A DNA stretch of 64,000 bases, taken from assembly GCF_022682305.1 (NCBI RefSeq), contig NZ_CP093528.1, forward strand, positions 2,555,501 to 2,619,500. The letters are read 5' to 3'. A program made the translations under genes and the position numbers. Positions 33,602 through 42,423 of the stretch are shown here, piece by piece (position 1 is the first letter of the stretch; the number at the start of each line of letters is the position of its first letter). This DNA comes from Shinella zoogloeoides (lineage in GTDB: Bacteria; Pseudomonadota; Alphaproteobacteria; Rhizobiales; Rhizobiaceae). Below the pieces are notes generated by a model. The model was given only the letters and a program-made list of their open reading frames with translations. It was not told the DNA's origin and searched no databases.

Positions 33602-35512
33602 TCACCACCGTCCTTCCGCCTTCATCGTCTCGATCTCCCGGATCGCCTTCTTCCGCTGGCGTTCGCGGCGGATGATGTCGGAAACGGCGGCGTCGTCGGA
33701 TTTGTCGGTGTAGCGGAACTCCGAGTCGGCGTAGCGGTTGATCTCCTGCAAAACCATCTCCATCGAGATCGGCCCGCGCAGCTCTTCGATCATCGCCTTC
33801 TTCTCATCGTAGCCCTTGTGCATGAAGGCGTCCGCCGTCGCGAACCAGTCGTCCGGCAGGTCGACGTCCATGGCGCGCATCTTGATGGCGTCGGTGATGT
33901 TCTTGATGGCGCGGCCCGTGAAGCGCGGCTCGGCGAGCTTGATGCGATGGAGATAGGCGCCCACATCGGCAAGCGACCTGATAGCGCCCTGTTCCTTCTC
34001 ATGCACCTCCCAGACGGCGAGAAGGCCGTCCTCCTGGGGCCTGGCATGCTGCTCGTAGGAGGTGGAGACGGCGCGCTTGATCTCCTGCCCTTCGAAAAGC
34101 GTGTGCTCGCCGAGCGGGATCGAATGGTTCTTGCCGACGAGCATGGCGAAGATGTCGATATAATCGTCCTCGGTCTGCGGCCCGTCTACCAGCCAGCGGG
34201 CGCCGGCACGCTGGCGTAGCGCGTCGTCGACATTTTCCGGATAGTTGGAGAACATGCCGAAGGTGCAATTGCCGCGCACCACCGTCGAGGCGCCGGCGAA
34301 GCTCTCCATCAGCACGGCTGTCACCTCATGCTGGCCGGCCGAGGCGCGGTCGTCGGAACGCTTGGCTGCGACCTGGTCCACATCGTCGATGGTGCCGAAG
34401 CCGATCGCCTTCGGATTGATGACGTTGTTGACGAATTCCTTGCAGTTCTGGCCGGACTTGCCCTGATAGGAGGAGATCTGGTCGACGCCGAAATTCTCGT
34501 AGTGGAAGGCGTAGCCGGCGATCTGGCAGTAGTCGTTGACGAGGCCCGCGAGCATCTGGATGAGGATCGTCTTGCCGGTGCCCGGCATGCCGTCGCCGAT
34601 GAAGGTGAAGAGGAAGCCACCGAGTTCGACGAACGGGTTCATCTGCCGCTCGAAATCGTAGGCGACAAGCATCTTGGCGAGCTTCATCGCCTGGTATTTG
34701 GCGATGTGGTTGCCGATGATCTCGTTCGGCTTCTTGAAGGTCATGACCAGCGGCTTGCGCTTCTGGCCCGGCGCGACGTCGAAGCCGGACAGCGTGAAAT
34801 CGTCCTGCTCGATACGGATATGCGCGTTCTCGAAGCCGGCAAGACCGGTGAAACGCGCGCGGCGGCCGATCAGCCCCTCGATGGCGACACGCGAGAAGGC
34901 GCGGGCGCGGCTGATGAGCGCCGCATCGTCCGGCGCACCGGCAAGCGTACGGTCGAGGCCGGCGACCATGCTCTTGAGCGCATCCTGCGGCGTGTCGAAA
35001 AGATAATCCGGCTCCCCGCCATCCTCCACCGGCTCGCCCTCGCCCGGCAGCGTCGCGCCGAGATAGGCGGCGAAGGTGAAGGCGGCGATGTAGGCGGAGG
35101 CGGAAAGCAGGGCCTTGAACTGGTTCGCCTCGTCGCCAGTCAAAGGCGCGGCGAGGTTGCGCGATTGCAGGCCTTCGAGATTCGTCTGGCGGGAGAAGGC
35201 ATCCGTCACGGCGAGCGCCACCTGAAGGCCGCGGCGCGCGCGATAGAGCACGGCATGCTGCTGCGGTGAGAGCAGCGGATCGGCGGCGCGCACGGACTGG
35301 ATGGTCTTCGCCAGCTCCACCTCGCGGGTGCGGCGACTGCCGGCGGTCGAGACCGTCGAGACGAAGCGCCGGCCGGTGCCGGCAAGCGCGGCGCCGCTCT
35401 TGCCGTCATCGCTTTCGAGGATGACGAGCTTGGAAACGAGGCTCTGCGCGACCGCCTGGTGCCTGGCGATATCGTCCTCGTGGATCGTCGTCAGTCCGGC
35501 GTTGAGGCTCAT
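33602..35512 (-). CDS. AAA+ ATPase of the uncharacterised gene block
   Basis: A 636-residue ATPase. Residues 1-290 form an N-terminal region with a hydrophobic stretch (SAYIAAFTFAAYLGATL) and no clear domain. The AAA core has Walker A GDGMPGTGKT (306-315), a segment ISSYQGKSGQNCKEFV (about 346) resembling the pore-loop and following helix of classic AAA unfoldases, Walker B with FGTIDDVDQ (about 372-380), sensor-1 NCTFGMFSN, and an arginine-finger region DDALRQRAGARW (about 429-440). GAGGG precedes the ATG, and the upstream gene stops 1 base before it. This looks like a substrate-threading or remodelling AAA protein; the target is unknown. Confidence 0.85.
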   Translation of the reverse strand: MSLNAGLTTIHEDDIARHQAVAQSLVSKLVILESDDGKSGAALAGTGRRFVSTVSTAGSRRTREVELAKTIQSVRAADPLLSPQQHAVLYRARRGLQVALAVTDAFSRQTNLEGLQSRNLAAPLTGDEANQFKALLSASAYIAAFTFAAYLGATLPGEGEPVEDGGEPDYLFDTPQDALKSMVAGLDRTLAGAPDDAALISRARAFSRVAIEGLIGRRARFTGLAGFENAHIRIEQDDFTLSGFDVAPGQKRKPLVMTFKKPNEIIGNHIAKYQAMKLAKMLVAYDFERQMNPFVELGGFLFTFIGDGMPGTGKTILIQMLAGLVNDYCQIAGYAFHYENFGVDQISSYQGKSGQNCKEFVNNVINPKAIGFGTIDDVDQVAAKRSDDRASAGQHEVTAVLMESFAGASTVVRGNCTFGMFSNYPENVDDALRQRAGARWLVDGPQTEDDYIDIFAMLVGKNHSIPLGEHTLFEGQEIKRAVSTSYEQHARPQEDGLLAVWEVHEKEQGAIRSLADVGAYLHRIKLAEPRFTGRAIKNITDAIKMRAMDVDLPDDWFATADAFMHKGYDEKKAMIEELRGPISMEMVLQEINRYADSEFRYTDKSDDAAVSDIIRRERQRKKAIREIETMKAEGRW

Positions 35513-35513
35513 C

Positions 35514-36662
35514 TCATCCCTCGCTGATTACCTGGTTTCCTGAAATCACATGCACCTTGTAGGCGCCGAAAATGCCCTGCGTCTCGCCCGCGGCATAGAG
35601 CGCCTGATAGGCGTCGTGCGGCACGAGCGCATGCTTCTCGTAGGCGCTGACGCCCATGCGGGCGGCCTCGAGGTCGTCGGTCTCGATATGGAATTCCTCC
35701 TGCGCCGGGGTGGAACTCCAGAACCCCTTCTGCGCCGGACGTTCGGCCTTGGAGAAGATCTCCTGCACCGTCCAGGTCAGGAGCCAGGCATTCTCCGGCT
35801 TGCGCACCTTGGAGAGGATATCGTTGACCCGCGCATTGTTCTCCGTGATGCCCGCCGAATAGAACGGGCCGAGCACGAAGCGGCGAAGCTGCTTGGGGTG
35901 CAGCGTCGGAAAATCCCTGTCGAGATTGGTGGCGATGGTGGCCGGCGTCAGCGAATAGGCGCTGTTCTTCAGCGCAAAATCGTCGAAACGGCTGGCAAGC
36001 TCGGGGTTGAGGAGTCCACCGACAGGCAAGGGGATATCCACATCGGGATTGAGCTTGCCGTCACCGCTCACCAGCATCTTGACGACGTTTTCCGACGAAT
36101 CCTCGATGGTCGCCATATAGACCATCGGCAGCGTCGCCGTGCCGTCGAACGCGCCCCAGCAGACGACATAATAGGGCCGCATCGTCTTCGGGTTCACCGC
36201 GACGCGGATCGTTTCCGGCAGCACGAAGGGCGAGAAGATGTCGCCCTTGCCGATCTGTTCGAGATAGAGCCTTTCGGCCATGCGGGTCTGCAGGTCGGTC
36301 GGGAACGCCTTCTGCCGCAGGATGAAATCCGCCATCTCAGTGCGTAGCTGGTCAGCGTTGGGGATCGCGGCGAGGCGCTTTTCGGCGCTCTGGCGGTCGT
36401 TCTCCAGCTCCAGCACGTTCTGGAAGACGGGAAAGCCGCTCTCGGCGCGCGACACGCGGAACTGCTGCACGAAGCCGATGCGGTTCTCCCAGCAGGCGAA
36501 GGAAGCCTTCAGCCGCGCGAGATAGGGCATAACGACCTCGCCCACCACGCTGTTGCGGTAGAGCGGCGAGTTGCGATCACCGAGGAAGATTTCGAGGCCA
36601 CTCATGGCCGCCCGGATGGTCGAAAAATATTGTGCGACGGCGCTGTCGGCGGAGATGGTCAT
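35514..36662 (-). CDS. Uncharacterised 382-aa protein of the AAA block
   Basis: I do not recognise the family. The protein is soluble and mixed helix/strand; it begins MTISADSAVAQYFSTIRAAMSGLEIFLGDRNSPLYRNSVVGEVVMPYLARLK and has RPYYVVCWGAFDGTATLPMVYMATIEDSSENVVK in the middle, suggesting a compact domain. The ATG at 36662 follows GGAAGGTTGCC; it stops one base before the AAA ATPase ATG, so the two should be co-translated and probably interact. The 138-bp repeat (copy 3) lies directly upstream and separates it from the coiled-coil gene. Confidence 0.7.
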   Translation of the reverse strand: MTISADSAVAQYFSTIRAAMSGLEIFLGDRNSPLYRNSVVGEVVMPYLARLKASFACWENRIGFVQQFRVSRAESGFPVFQNVLELENDRQSAEKRLAAIPNADQLRTEMADFILRQKAFPTDLQTRMAERLYLEQIGKGDIFSPFVLPETIRVAVNPKTMRPYYVVCWGAFDGTATLPMVYMATIEDSSENVVKMLVSGDGKLNPDVDIPLPVGGLLNPELASRFDDFALKNSAYSLTPATIATNLDRDFPTLHPKQLRRFVLGPFYSAGITENNARVNDILSKVRKPENAWLLTWTVQEIFSKAERPAQKGFWSSTPAQEEFHIETDDLEAARMGVSAYEKHALVPHDAYQALYAAGETQGIFGAYKVHVISGNQVISEG

Positions 36663-36691
36663 GGCAACCTTCCGCAAGAGGCGTGCAGCAG

Positions 36692-36829
36692 CCCTTCATC
36701 CGGCCTGCCGGCCACCTTCTCCTTGGCTGCGGGGCGAAGGAGGTATGCCGGGCCGGTTTCCCCAATCCTCAACGTTGCATGAGGCACATCCCCTCTCCCC
36801 GCTTGCGGGGAGAGGGTTAGGGCGAAGGG
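36692..36829. repeat. 138-bp palindromic intergenic repeat, copy 3
   Basis: The same 138-bp element as copy 1 and in the same orientation, but with a degraded left palindrome (CTCCTTGGCTGCGGGG) and ends changed to CCCTTCA / CGAAGGG. The right palindrome is perfect. It lies between the coiled-coil gene and the 382-aa gene of the same strand. Confidence 0.85.
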
Positions 36830-36849
36830 CAATCGGATGCCTGCAACCA

Positions 36850-37938
36850 TCACGATTTCACGTAGTTGGCCGTATTGTGCTTGTCCATCACCGACTGGAA
36901 GCGGCGGGCGAAGGCATCGTCCGCAAGCTTCTTGCGGCGCTGGATATCCTGCGTCGCCAGCATGTTCTTCTCGTGCATCTCCAGAAGGTCGCCGATATGG
37001 CGCTGGGCGGCCGAGCCGATGCCGGCCATGGTTTCTTCCGCAGCGGTGTCGACCTGCGAGCCGAGCGTGTTGATCTTGTGCGCGACGTCCTGCTGGGCGG
37101 CCGTCTTCAGCGAGTCTTCCAGCGCCTTGTAGAGCACGATGCGCTGCTCGGTATCGATGGTCAGCTTGTTGATCAGCGTGTTCTGCGCGGCGATCTGGTT
37201 GTTAAGCGAATCCACGAAGGTCTGGAACATGGAGGTGTAGCGCTCCAGCGTCTGGCTCTCGGCCAGAAGCTCCTGCTCCTTCGCCTGCATCTGGTTGTAC
37301 TCGGTCGCCAGCGCCGAGCGCTCGCCCTCGAGATCCGTGCGGGTCTTCTGCTCGGTCGAGGCCGCGATGCGGTTCTCGAGGTCCATGAGGAGCGGGTTCA
37401 GTTCCTCGATGCGGTTCTGCGTCGCCTCCAGGTTCGCCATGGTGCCCTTGCGGCGCTCGATCACCTGCACGAGGCTCGTTTCGGAGGTCTTGTAGCGCTG
37501 GTCGAGGATCGACTTCTGCTCCTTGAGGATGCCGACGATCGTGTCGGACTTGGAGAGCAGTTCCTGCAGGTTGCCGGCCAGCGACATGTTGCGCACGCGG
37601 TCGGTGCGCATGCGCTGCATCTTCTGCTTGGAGAAGATGCCGATGAACTTCTCGTAGCCCGTATAGCTCTTCATGCTCTCGAATTCGGTGCCGAAGACGT
37701 TCGTGGCGTCTTCGAGACCGATGATGAGGTCGGCGATATTGCCTTCCATCACCTTCTGCTGGGCGATGACGTCCTGGATGCGGGCATTCTCGATGTCGAA
37801 ATTGACGTCGCCGAGCTTGGTGTCGGCTTTCGCGAACTGTTCCAGCACAACGCCGGACTGCTCCAGCTTGCCGCGCATCTCGTTGACGACGCTGCGGGTC
37901 TTGTCGATTTCAGCATCGAAGTTCTGAAGTGTGGCCAT
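36850..37938 (-). CDS. Long coiled-coil protein of the AAA block
   Basis: A 362-residue, Gln/Glu/Lys-rich protein predicted to be almost all helix with long coiled coils (for example IEELNPLLMDLENRIAASTEQKTRTDLEGERSALATEYNQMQAKEQELLAESQTLERY). The layout recalls TelA/KlaA toxic-anion-resistance proteins, but sequence similarity is weak and I do not assign it. The ATG at 37938 follows GGGGAAAAGGCAT. A TATAGT at 38006-38011 (minus) could be its -10. It is the first gene of the block and may act as a scaffold or adaptor for the AAA ATPase. Confidence 0.7.
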   Translation of the reverse strand: MATLQNFDAEIDKTRSVVNEMRGKLEQSGVVLEQFAKADTKLGDVNFDIENARIQDVIAQQKVMEGNIADLIIGLEDATNVFGTEFESMKSYTGYEKFIGIFSKQKMQRMRTDRVRNMSLAGNLQELLSKSDTIVGILKEQKSILDQRYKTSETSLVQVIERRKGTMANLEATQNRIEELNPLLMDLENRIAASTEQKTRTDLEGERSALATEYNQMQAKEQELLAESQTLERYTSMFQTFVDSLNNQIAAQNTLINKLTIDTEQRIVLYKALEDSLKTAAQQDVAHKINTLGSQVDTAAEETMAGIGSAAQRHIGDLLEMHEKNMLATQDIQRRKKLADDAFARRFQSVMDKHNTANYVKS

Positions 37939-38110
37939 ATGCCTTTTCCCCTTGAGCTCTCCACGGCGAACGTCTGCGCCGCCCGATTTATTCTTTCGCG
38001 GCGACACTATACGATTTCAGGCAGATAGGAACCTGCCAGCGGGTTTTCCCGCAGAACATGTGGGACAGCGCCGGCGCGCCGCAAGACGGGCGGGGAATTA
38101 TTTCTCATGC

Positions 38111-38488
38111 CTACTGCGCGGCGGGATTCTTCAGATAGGCGATGAGGTTGGCGATATCCTCGCTCTTTTTCAGGCCGGCGAAAGTCATGGCCGTGCCCGG
38201 AACCATGGCGCGCGGCGACAGGAGATATTCAGCCAGCAGCGCCTCGCTCCAGCGCTTGCCGCCCTCCGCGAACCCGGTCATTGCCGCCGAATAGCTGTAA
38301 TCGGCAACGGACGCCACCGGCCGGTCGACAATGCCCGAAAGCGTCGGCCCGACCCGGTTAACCGGTTCCGTCGTGTGGCAGGTCGCGCATTTCCGGAAAA
38401 CCGTCCTGCCCGCCGCCGCATCGCCGCCGGCAAAAGCGGGAGAGGCAAGACAGAGGACGGCAGCCGCCAGCACAGCAGGATATTTCAT
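38111..38488 (-). CDS. Periplasmic c-type cytochrome
   Basis: A 125-residue class I cytochrome c. A signal peptide (YPAVLAAAVLCLASPAFA) precedes the heme-binding CATCH at about residue 34, and the distal Met ligand is probably in RAMVPGTAMTF. Length and motif order match the cytochrome c2/c-550 type, which carries electrons in the periplasm. The ATG at 38488 has no strong site but is the only sensible start. It lies 22 bases downstream of tdk on the same strand. Confidence 0.9.
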   Translation of the reverse strand: MKYPAVLAAAVLCLASPAFAGGDAAAGRTVFRKCATCHTTEPVNRVGPTLSGIVDRPVASVADYSYSAAMTGFAEGGKRWSEALLAEYLLSPRAMVPGTAMTFAGLKKSEDIANLIAYLKNPAAQ

Positions 38489-38510
38489 CGCAAGCCTCTC
38501 CGCAGCCGCC

Positions 38511-39098
38511 TCACTTGGCGTTCATGATGTCGTCCCAATGGCGGCGGCAATAGGAAACGTACTTGTCATTGCCGCCGATTTCCACCTGCGCGCCATCCTT
38601 CGCCACCTTGCCGTCCGCGCCAAGGCGCACGACCATGGTCGCCTTGCGGCCGCAATGACAGATGGTGCGCACCTCGCGAAGCTCATCTGCAAGGGCGAGC
38701 AGCGCCTTCGATCCCGGAAAGAGCTTGCCCTGGAAATCCGTGCGCAACCCGTAGGCCATGACGGGAATGTGCAGCCGGTCGGCCACGCGGGCAAGCTGCC
38801 AGACCTGCTCCTCGGAAAGGAACTGCGCCTCGTCGATGAAGACGCAGGCGATCTCGCCTTCCCCGTCACCGTTCAGTTGCTCGATATGGCGATAGAGGTC
38901 ATCCGAACGATCGAAGGCGATGGCGTCCGAGGAAAGACCGATGCGCGAGGAGATGCGGCCCTGCCCGGCGCGGTCGTCAAAGGAGGCGATGAAGATCGTC
39001 GTGCGCATGCCGCGTTCCCGGTAGTTGTAGGACGCCTGCAGGAGCAGCGTCGACTTGCCCGCGTTCATCGTCGCGTAACTGAAATAGAGCTTGGCCAT
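38511..39098 (-). CDS. tdk: Thymidine kinase
   Basis: A 195-residue type II thymidine kinase. Walker A SYATMNAGKST, the DEAQFLSEEQ Walker B, MAYGLRTDFQGKLFPGS, and a zinc site with ICHCGRKATMV and YCRRHW. It phosphorylates thymidine with ATP for nucleotide salvage. The ATG at 39098 follows CGGAGACAAACC; an upstream Met at 39167 is rejected. Length fits. Confidence 0.95.
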   Translation of the reverse strand: MAKLYFSYATMNAGKSTLLLQASYNYRERGMRTTIFIASFDDRAGQGRISSRIGLSSDAIAFDRSDDLYRHIEQLNGDGEGEIACVFIDEAQFLSEEQVWQLARVADRLHIPVMAYGLRTDFQGKLFPGSKALLALADELREVRTICHCGRKATMVVRLGADGKVAKDGAQVEIGGNDKYVSYCRRHWDDIMNAK

Positions 39099-39326
39099 GG
39101 TTTGTCTCCGTTGCCGCGTCATGGCCCGGGAACCGGCGATTTTCCAGCCGAAAGGGCTGAAAACCACAGAAAACAGCGCGGCCCGTCCTTTGCGACATCC
39201 ATGTGCACAATTGCGAACCGGCGTGAAATTAATTGGACGGCCCGGGGGCTTCCGGCTACGCCAAAGTGCTTGAAAGCATATCGTTTTGATGATTGGCTAA
39301 ACCATCAATCATAAGGGGAGCAATAA

Positions 39327-40286
39327 ATGAAGACCGCATCACCATTCAAGACCCTGCTTGCCGCGGCCGTTTCCGTCCTCGCGCTCGGCGTCGCCCACGT
39401 TTCGGCGGCCGAAGCGGAAAGCTGTGGCAAGGTTCGCTTCTCGGATGTCGGCTGGACGGACGTCACCTCCACCACCGCGACCGCGAGCGTCATCCTCAAG
39501 AGCCTCGGCTACGAGACGGAAGTCACCGTCCTTTCGGTGCCCGTTACCTTCACCTCGCTCAGCAACAAGGATATCGACGTCTTCCTCGGCAACTGGATGC
39601 CGACCCAGGAAGCCGATATCAAGCCGTTCCGCGACAACGGCACGGTCGAGACCGTGCGCGAGAACCTCGAGGGCGCGAAGTACACGCTCGCCACCAACGC
39701 CAAGGGCGCGGAACTCGGCATCAAGGACTTCGCCGACATCGCCAAGCAGAAGGAAGCGCTCGGCTCCAAGATCTACGGCATCGAGCCGGGCAATGACGGC
39801 AACCGCCTGATCATCGACATGGTCTCGGCCAACAAGTTCGACCTGACCGGTTTCGAAGTCGTCGAATCCTCCGAGCAGGGCATGCTGGCCGAGGTCGCCC
39901 GCGCCGAGCAGGAAGGCGCGCCGGTCGTCTTCCTCGGCTGGGAACCCCACCCGATGAACGCCAACTTCAAGCTGACCTACCTCACCGGCGGCGACGACAT
40001 CTTCGGCCCCAACTTCGGCGGCGCGACGGTCTACACCAATGTGCGCAAGGGCTATGTCGCCGAGTGCCCGAACGTGGGCAAGTTCCTGCAGAACCTCAAG
40101 TTCTCGCTGGAAATGGAAAACCAGATCATGGGCAAGATCCTGAACGACGGGCAGGATCCGGAAACGGCCGCAACCGAATGGCTGAAGGCCAACCCGGCCG
40201 CCATCGAGCCGTGGCTCGCCGGCGTGACCACCAAGGACGGCAGCGGCGAGGCCCTGGCAGCCGCAAAAACGGCACTCGGTCTCTAA
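39327..40286 (+). CDS. choX: Choline ABC transporter substrate-binding protein
   Basis: A 319-residue periplasmic binding protein. The signal peptide (LLAAAVSVLALGVAHVSAAEA) is followed by CGKVRFSDVGWTDVTSTTATASVILKSLGYETEV, the pattern of ProX/ChoX-type quaternary-amine binders, and by the C-terminal ETAATEWLKANPAAIEPWLAGVTT. It captures choline for import. AAGGGGAGCAATAA lies before the ATG. The upstream 39099-39326 region carries the promoter, with the AT-rich stretch near 39286-39310 showing an imperfect inverted repeat. First gene of choXWV. Confidence 0.93.
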   Translation: MKTASPFKTLLAAAVSVLALGVAHVSAAEAESCGKVRFSDVGWTDVTSTTATASVILKSLGYETEVTVLSVPVTFTSLSNKDIDVFLGNWMPTQEADIKPFRDNGTVETVRENLEGAKYTLATNAKGAELGIKDFADIAKQKEALGSKIYGIEPGNDGNRLIIDMVSANKFDLTGFEVVESSEQGMLAEVARAEQEGAPVVFLGWEPHPMNANFKLTYLTGGDDIFGPNFGGATVYTNVRKGYVAECPNVGKFLQNLKFSLEMENQIMGKILNDGQDPETAATEWLKANPAAIEPWLAGVTTKDGSGEALAAAKTALGL

Positions 40287-40433
40287 CAGACCAGAATAGG
40301 GCGGGGAGGAAACTTTCCCGCCCTACTTGTCTGCGGATATTGCTATTCCAGCAGAGGTATCTGCCCGGGCCTGCGGGACCGGACTTTCGGGAATGCATCG
40401 CGCATCGTCAAACTCCAGCCAGGGACTTCCACC

Positions 40434-41303
40434 GTGGATTGGCTCACCGTCTCCAAAATTCCGATCGGACCGATCGCCAAGGAAGCCGTCAGCTGGCTGA
40501 CGACCAACGGCAAGGGACTGTTCGATTTCCTCAAGGTCTTCCTGCAGGCGGGCATCGACGCCGTGCTCTTCCTGCTGCAAGGTCCCTTCGCCAGCGCCGG
40601 CGGCAAGCTTGGCTATGCCATGGCGCTCATCCTGCTCGTCACGGGCGCGAGCTGGTATTTCCGCCGCTCGGTTGGCGTCGCGCTCTTCACCCTCCTCGGC
40701 CTGCTGCTCATCGTGAACCAGGGCTACTGGAAGGAAACGACGGAGACGCTGGCGCTCGTGCTCGCGGCGACCGGCGTCAGCATGGTCGTCGGCGTGCCGC
40801 TCGGCATCGCCGCTGCGCGCCGGCCGTGGTTCTATTCGATCCTGCGGCCGATCCTCGACCTGATGCAGACGATCCCGACCTTCGTCTACCTCATCCCGGC
40901 GCTGATCCTCTTCGGCCTCGGCATGGTGCCGGGCCTGATCGCCACGGTCATCTTCGCCATTCCCGCGCCGATCCGCCTCACGCGCCTCGGCATCATCTCG
41001 ACGCCGCCCTCGCTGGTCGAGGCCGCGCAGGCCTTCGGCGCGACGCCCGGCCAGGTGCTGCGCAAGGTGGAGCTGCCCTTCGCCATGCCGCAGATCATGG
41101 CGGGCCTGACGCAGACCATCATGCTCTCGCTGTCGATGGTGGTCATCGCCGCGCTCGTCGGCGCCAAGGGCCTCGGCGTTCCCGTGGTGCGCGCGCTGAA
41201 CACCGTGAACATCTCCATGGGCTTCGAGGCAGGCCTCTGTATCGTGATCCTCGCGATCATCCTCGACCGCCTCTTCCGCTCCTCCGACGAGGGAGACGCC
41301 TAA
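40434..41303 (+). CDS. choW: Choline ABC transporter permease
   Basis: A 289-residue inner-membrane permease with GTG start (40434) after AGGGACTTCCACC. Six or more membrane segments are visible; the EAA-like loop reads EAAQAFGATPGQVLRKVELPFAMPQIMAGL. It forms the channel of the choline importer. Its TAA overlaps the choV ATG by one base (41303), so the two are coupled. It lies 147 bases after choX, where mRNA processing or a weak stop may lower permease level; inference only. Confidence 0.93.
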   Translation: MDWLTVSKIPIGPIAKEAVSWLTTNGKGLFDFLKVFLQAGIDAVLFLLQGPFASAGGKLGYAMALILLVTGASWYFRRSVGVALFTLLGLLLIVNQGYWKETTETLALVLAATGVSMVVGVPLGIAAARRPWFYSILRPILDLMQTIPTFVYLIPALILFGLGMVPGLIATVIFAIPAPIRLTRLGIISTPPSLVEAAQAFGATPGQVLRKVELPFAMPQIMAGLTQTIMLSLSMVVIAALVGAKGLGVPVVRALNTVNISMGFEAGLCIVILAIILDRLFRSSDEGDA

Positions 41304-42343
41304 TGACCGACGCCGTCGTCTTCAACAACGTCTCCATCATCTTCGGCGACAACCCGCAGAAGGCCCTCTCGATGGTCGACGCGGGCAAGAGCCGCGACGA
41401 GATCGGCGCCGAAACCGGCCTCGTGCTCGGCGTGGCCGACGCCACGCTCTCCATCACCGAGGGCGAAATCCTCGTGCTGATGGGCCTTTCCGGCTCTGGC
41501 AAGTCCACGCTGCTGCGCGCCGTCAACGGGCTTGCCCCGGTGGTGCGCGGCGAGGTGCAGGTGAAGGCCGGCAGCGGCGGCGTGAACCCCTACGGGTCGA
41601 CACCCAAGGCCCTGCGCGACTTCCGCATGCACACCGTCTCCATGGTGTTCCAGCAGTTCGCCCTCCTGCCCTGGCGCACCGTCGCCGACAATGTCGGCTT
41701 CGGCCTGGAGCTGGCCGGCGTGCCGGACAGCGAGCGCAAGGCGCGCGTTGCCGAACAGCTTGAACTGGTCAACCTCACCAAATGGGCCAACCGCAAGGTG
41801 AACGAGCTGTCGGGCGGCATGCAGCAGCGCGTCGGCCTTGCCCGCGCCTTTGCGACCGGCGCGCCGATCCTCCTCATGGACGAGCCGTTCTCGGCCCTCG
41901 ACCCGCTGATCCGCACGCGCCTGCAGGACGAGCTTCTGGAGTTCCAGCGCCGGCTGAAGAAGACCATCATCTTCGTCAGCCACGACCTCGACGAGGCCTT
42001 CCGGATCGGCAACCGCATCGCCATCATGGAGGGCGGACGCATCATCCAGTGCGGCACGCCGCAGGAGATCGTCAAGAACCCGGCAAACCAGTATGTCGCG
42101 GACTTCGTGCAGAACATGAACCCGATCAACATGCTGACGGCCGGCGACGTGATGCAGCACGGCCCGTCCGGCGACGGCGGCGTGACGGCGACGGCAACGC
42201 CCGCGACCCCGCTCGTCGACATCCTCGACGCCATGTCCCGCACGCCCGGCAATGTCGGTGTCGTCGACAACGGCACCGTCGTCGGGACGATCAACGCCCA
42301 GGATATCGTGAACGGATTGACGCGGCACCGCCGCCGCGGCTGA
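41303..42343 (+). CDS. choV: Choline ABC transporter ATP-binding protein
   Basis: A 346-residue ATPase of the quaternary-amine importer class. Walker A GLSGSGKST, signature LSGGMQQRVGLARA and Walker B ILLMDEPFSALDP are present, with an N-terminal extension (SIIFGDNPQKALSMVDAGKSRDEIGAETG). The C-terminal 60 residues (VDILDAMSRTPGNVGVVDNGTVVGTINAQDIVNGL) resemble one CBS-type regulatory domain. It powers choline uptake for glycine-betaine synthesis and as a nutrient. A strong terminator follows. Confidence 0.94.
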   Translation: MTDAVVFNNVSIIFGDNPQKALSMVDAGKSRDEIGAETGLVLGVADATLSITEGEILVLMGLSGSGKSTLLRAVNGLAPVVRGEVQVKAGSGGVNPYGSTPKALRDFRMHTVSMVFQQFALLPWRTVADNVGFGLELAGVPDSERKARVAEQLELVNLTKWANRKVNELSGGMQQRVGLARAFATGAPILLMDEPFSALDPLIRTRLQDELLEFQRRLKKTIIFVSHDLDEAFRIGNRIAIMEGGRIIQCGTPQEIVKNPANQYVADFVQNMNPINMLTAGDVMQHGPSGDGGVTATATPATPLVDILDAMSRTPGNVGVVDNGTVVGTINAQDIVNGLTRHRRRG

Positions 42344-42368
42344 CAGACGGCCCCGTTCGGATTAGATA

Positions 42369-42402
42369 GGGCGGCGCACCTCTTCCGGTGCGCCGCCCTT
42401 TT
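42369..42402 (+). terminator. Terminator of choXWV
   Basis: A perfect 12-bp GC stem GGGCGGCGCACC / GGTGCGCCGCCC with a 6-base loop, then TTTT. It ends only 21 bases before the ATG of the HugZ-like gene, so that gene's own promoter must overlap the terminator or it depends on readthrough. Confidence 0.9.
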
Positions 42403-42423
42403 GCATTCGATATGGAGCCGATC

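Noticed and set aside
39286..39310. Imperfect TGATGATTGG / CCATCAATCA repeat before choX as a BetI-type operator
   Set aside because: Arms match poorly when aligned as an inverted repeat; kept only as an AT-rich promoter region.
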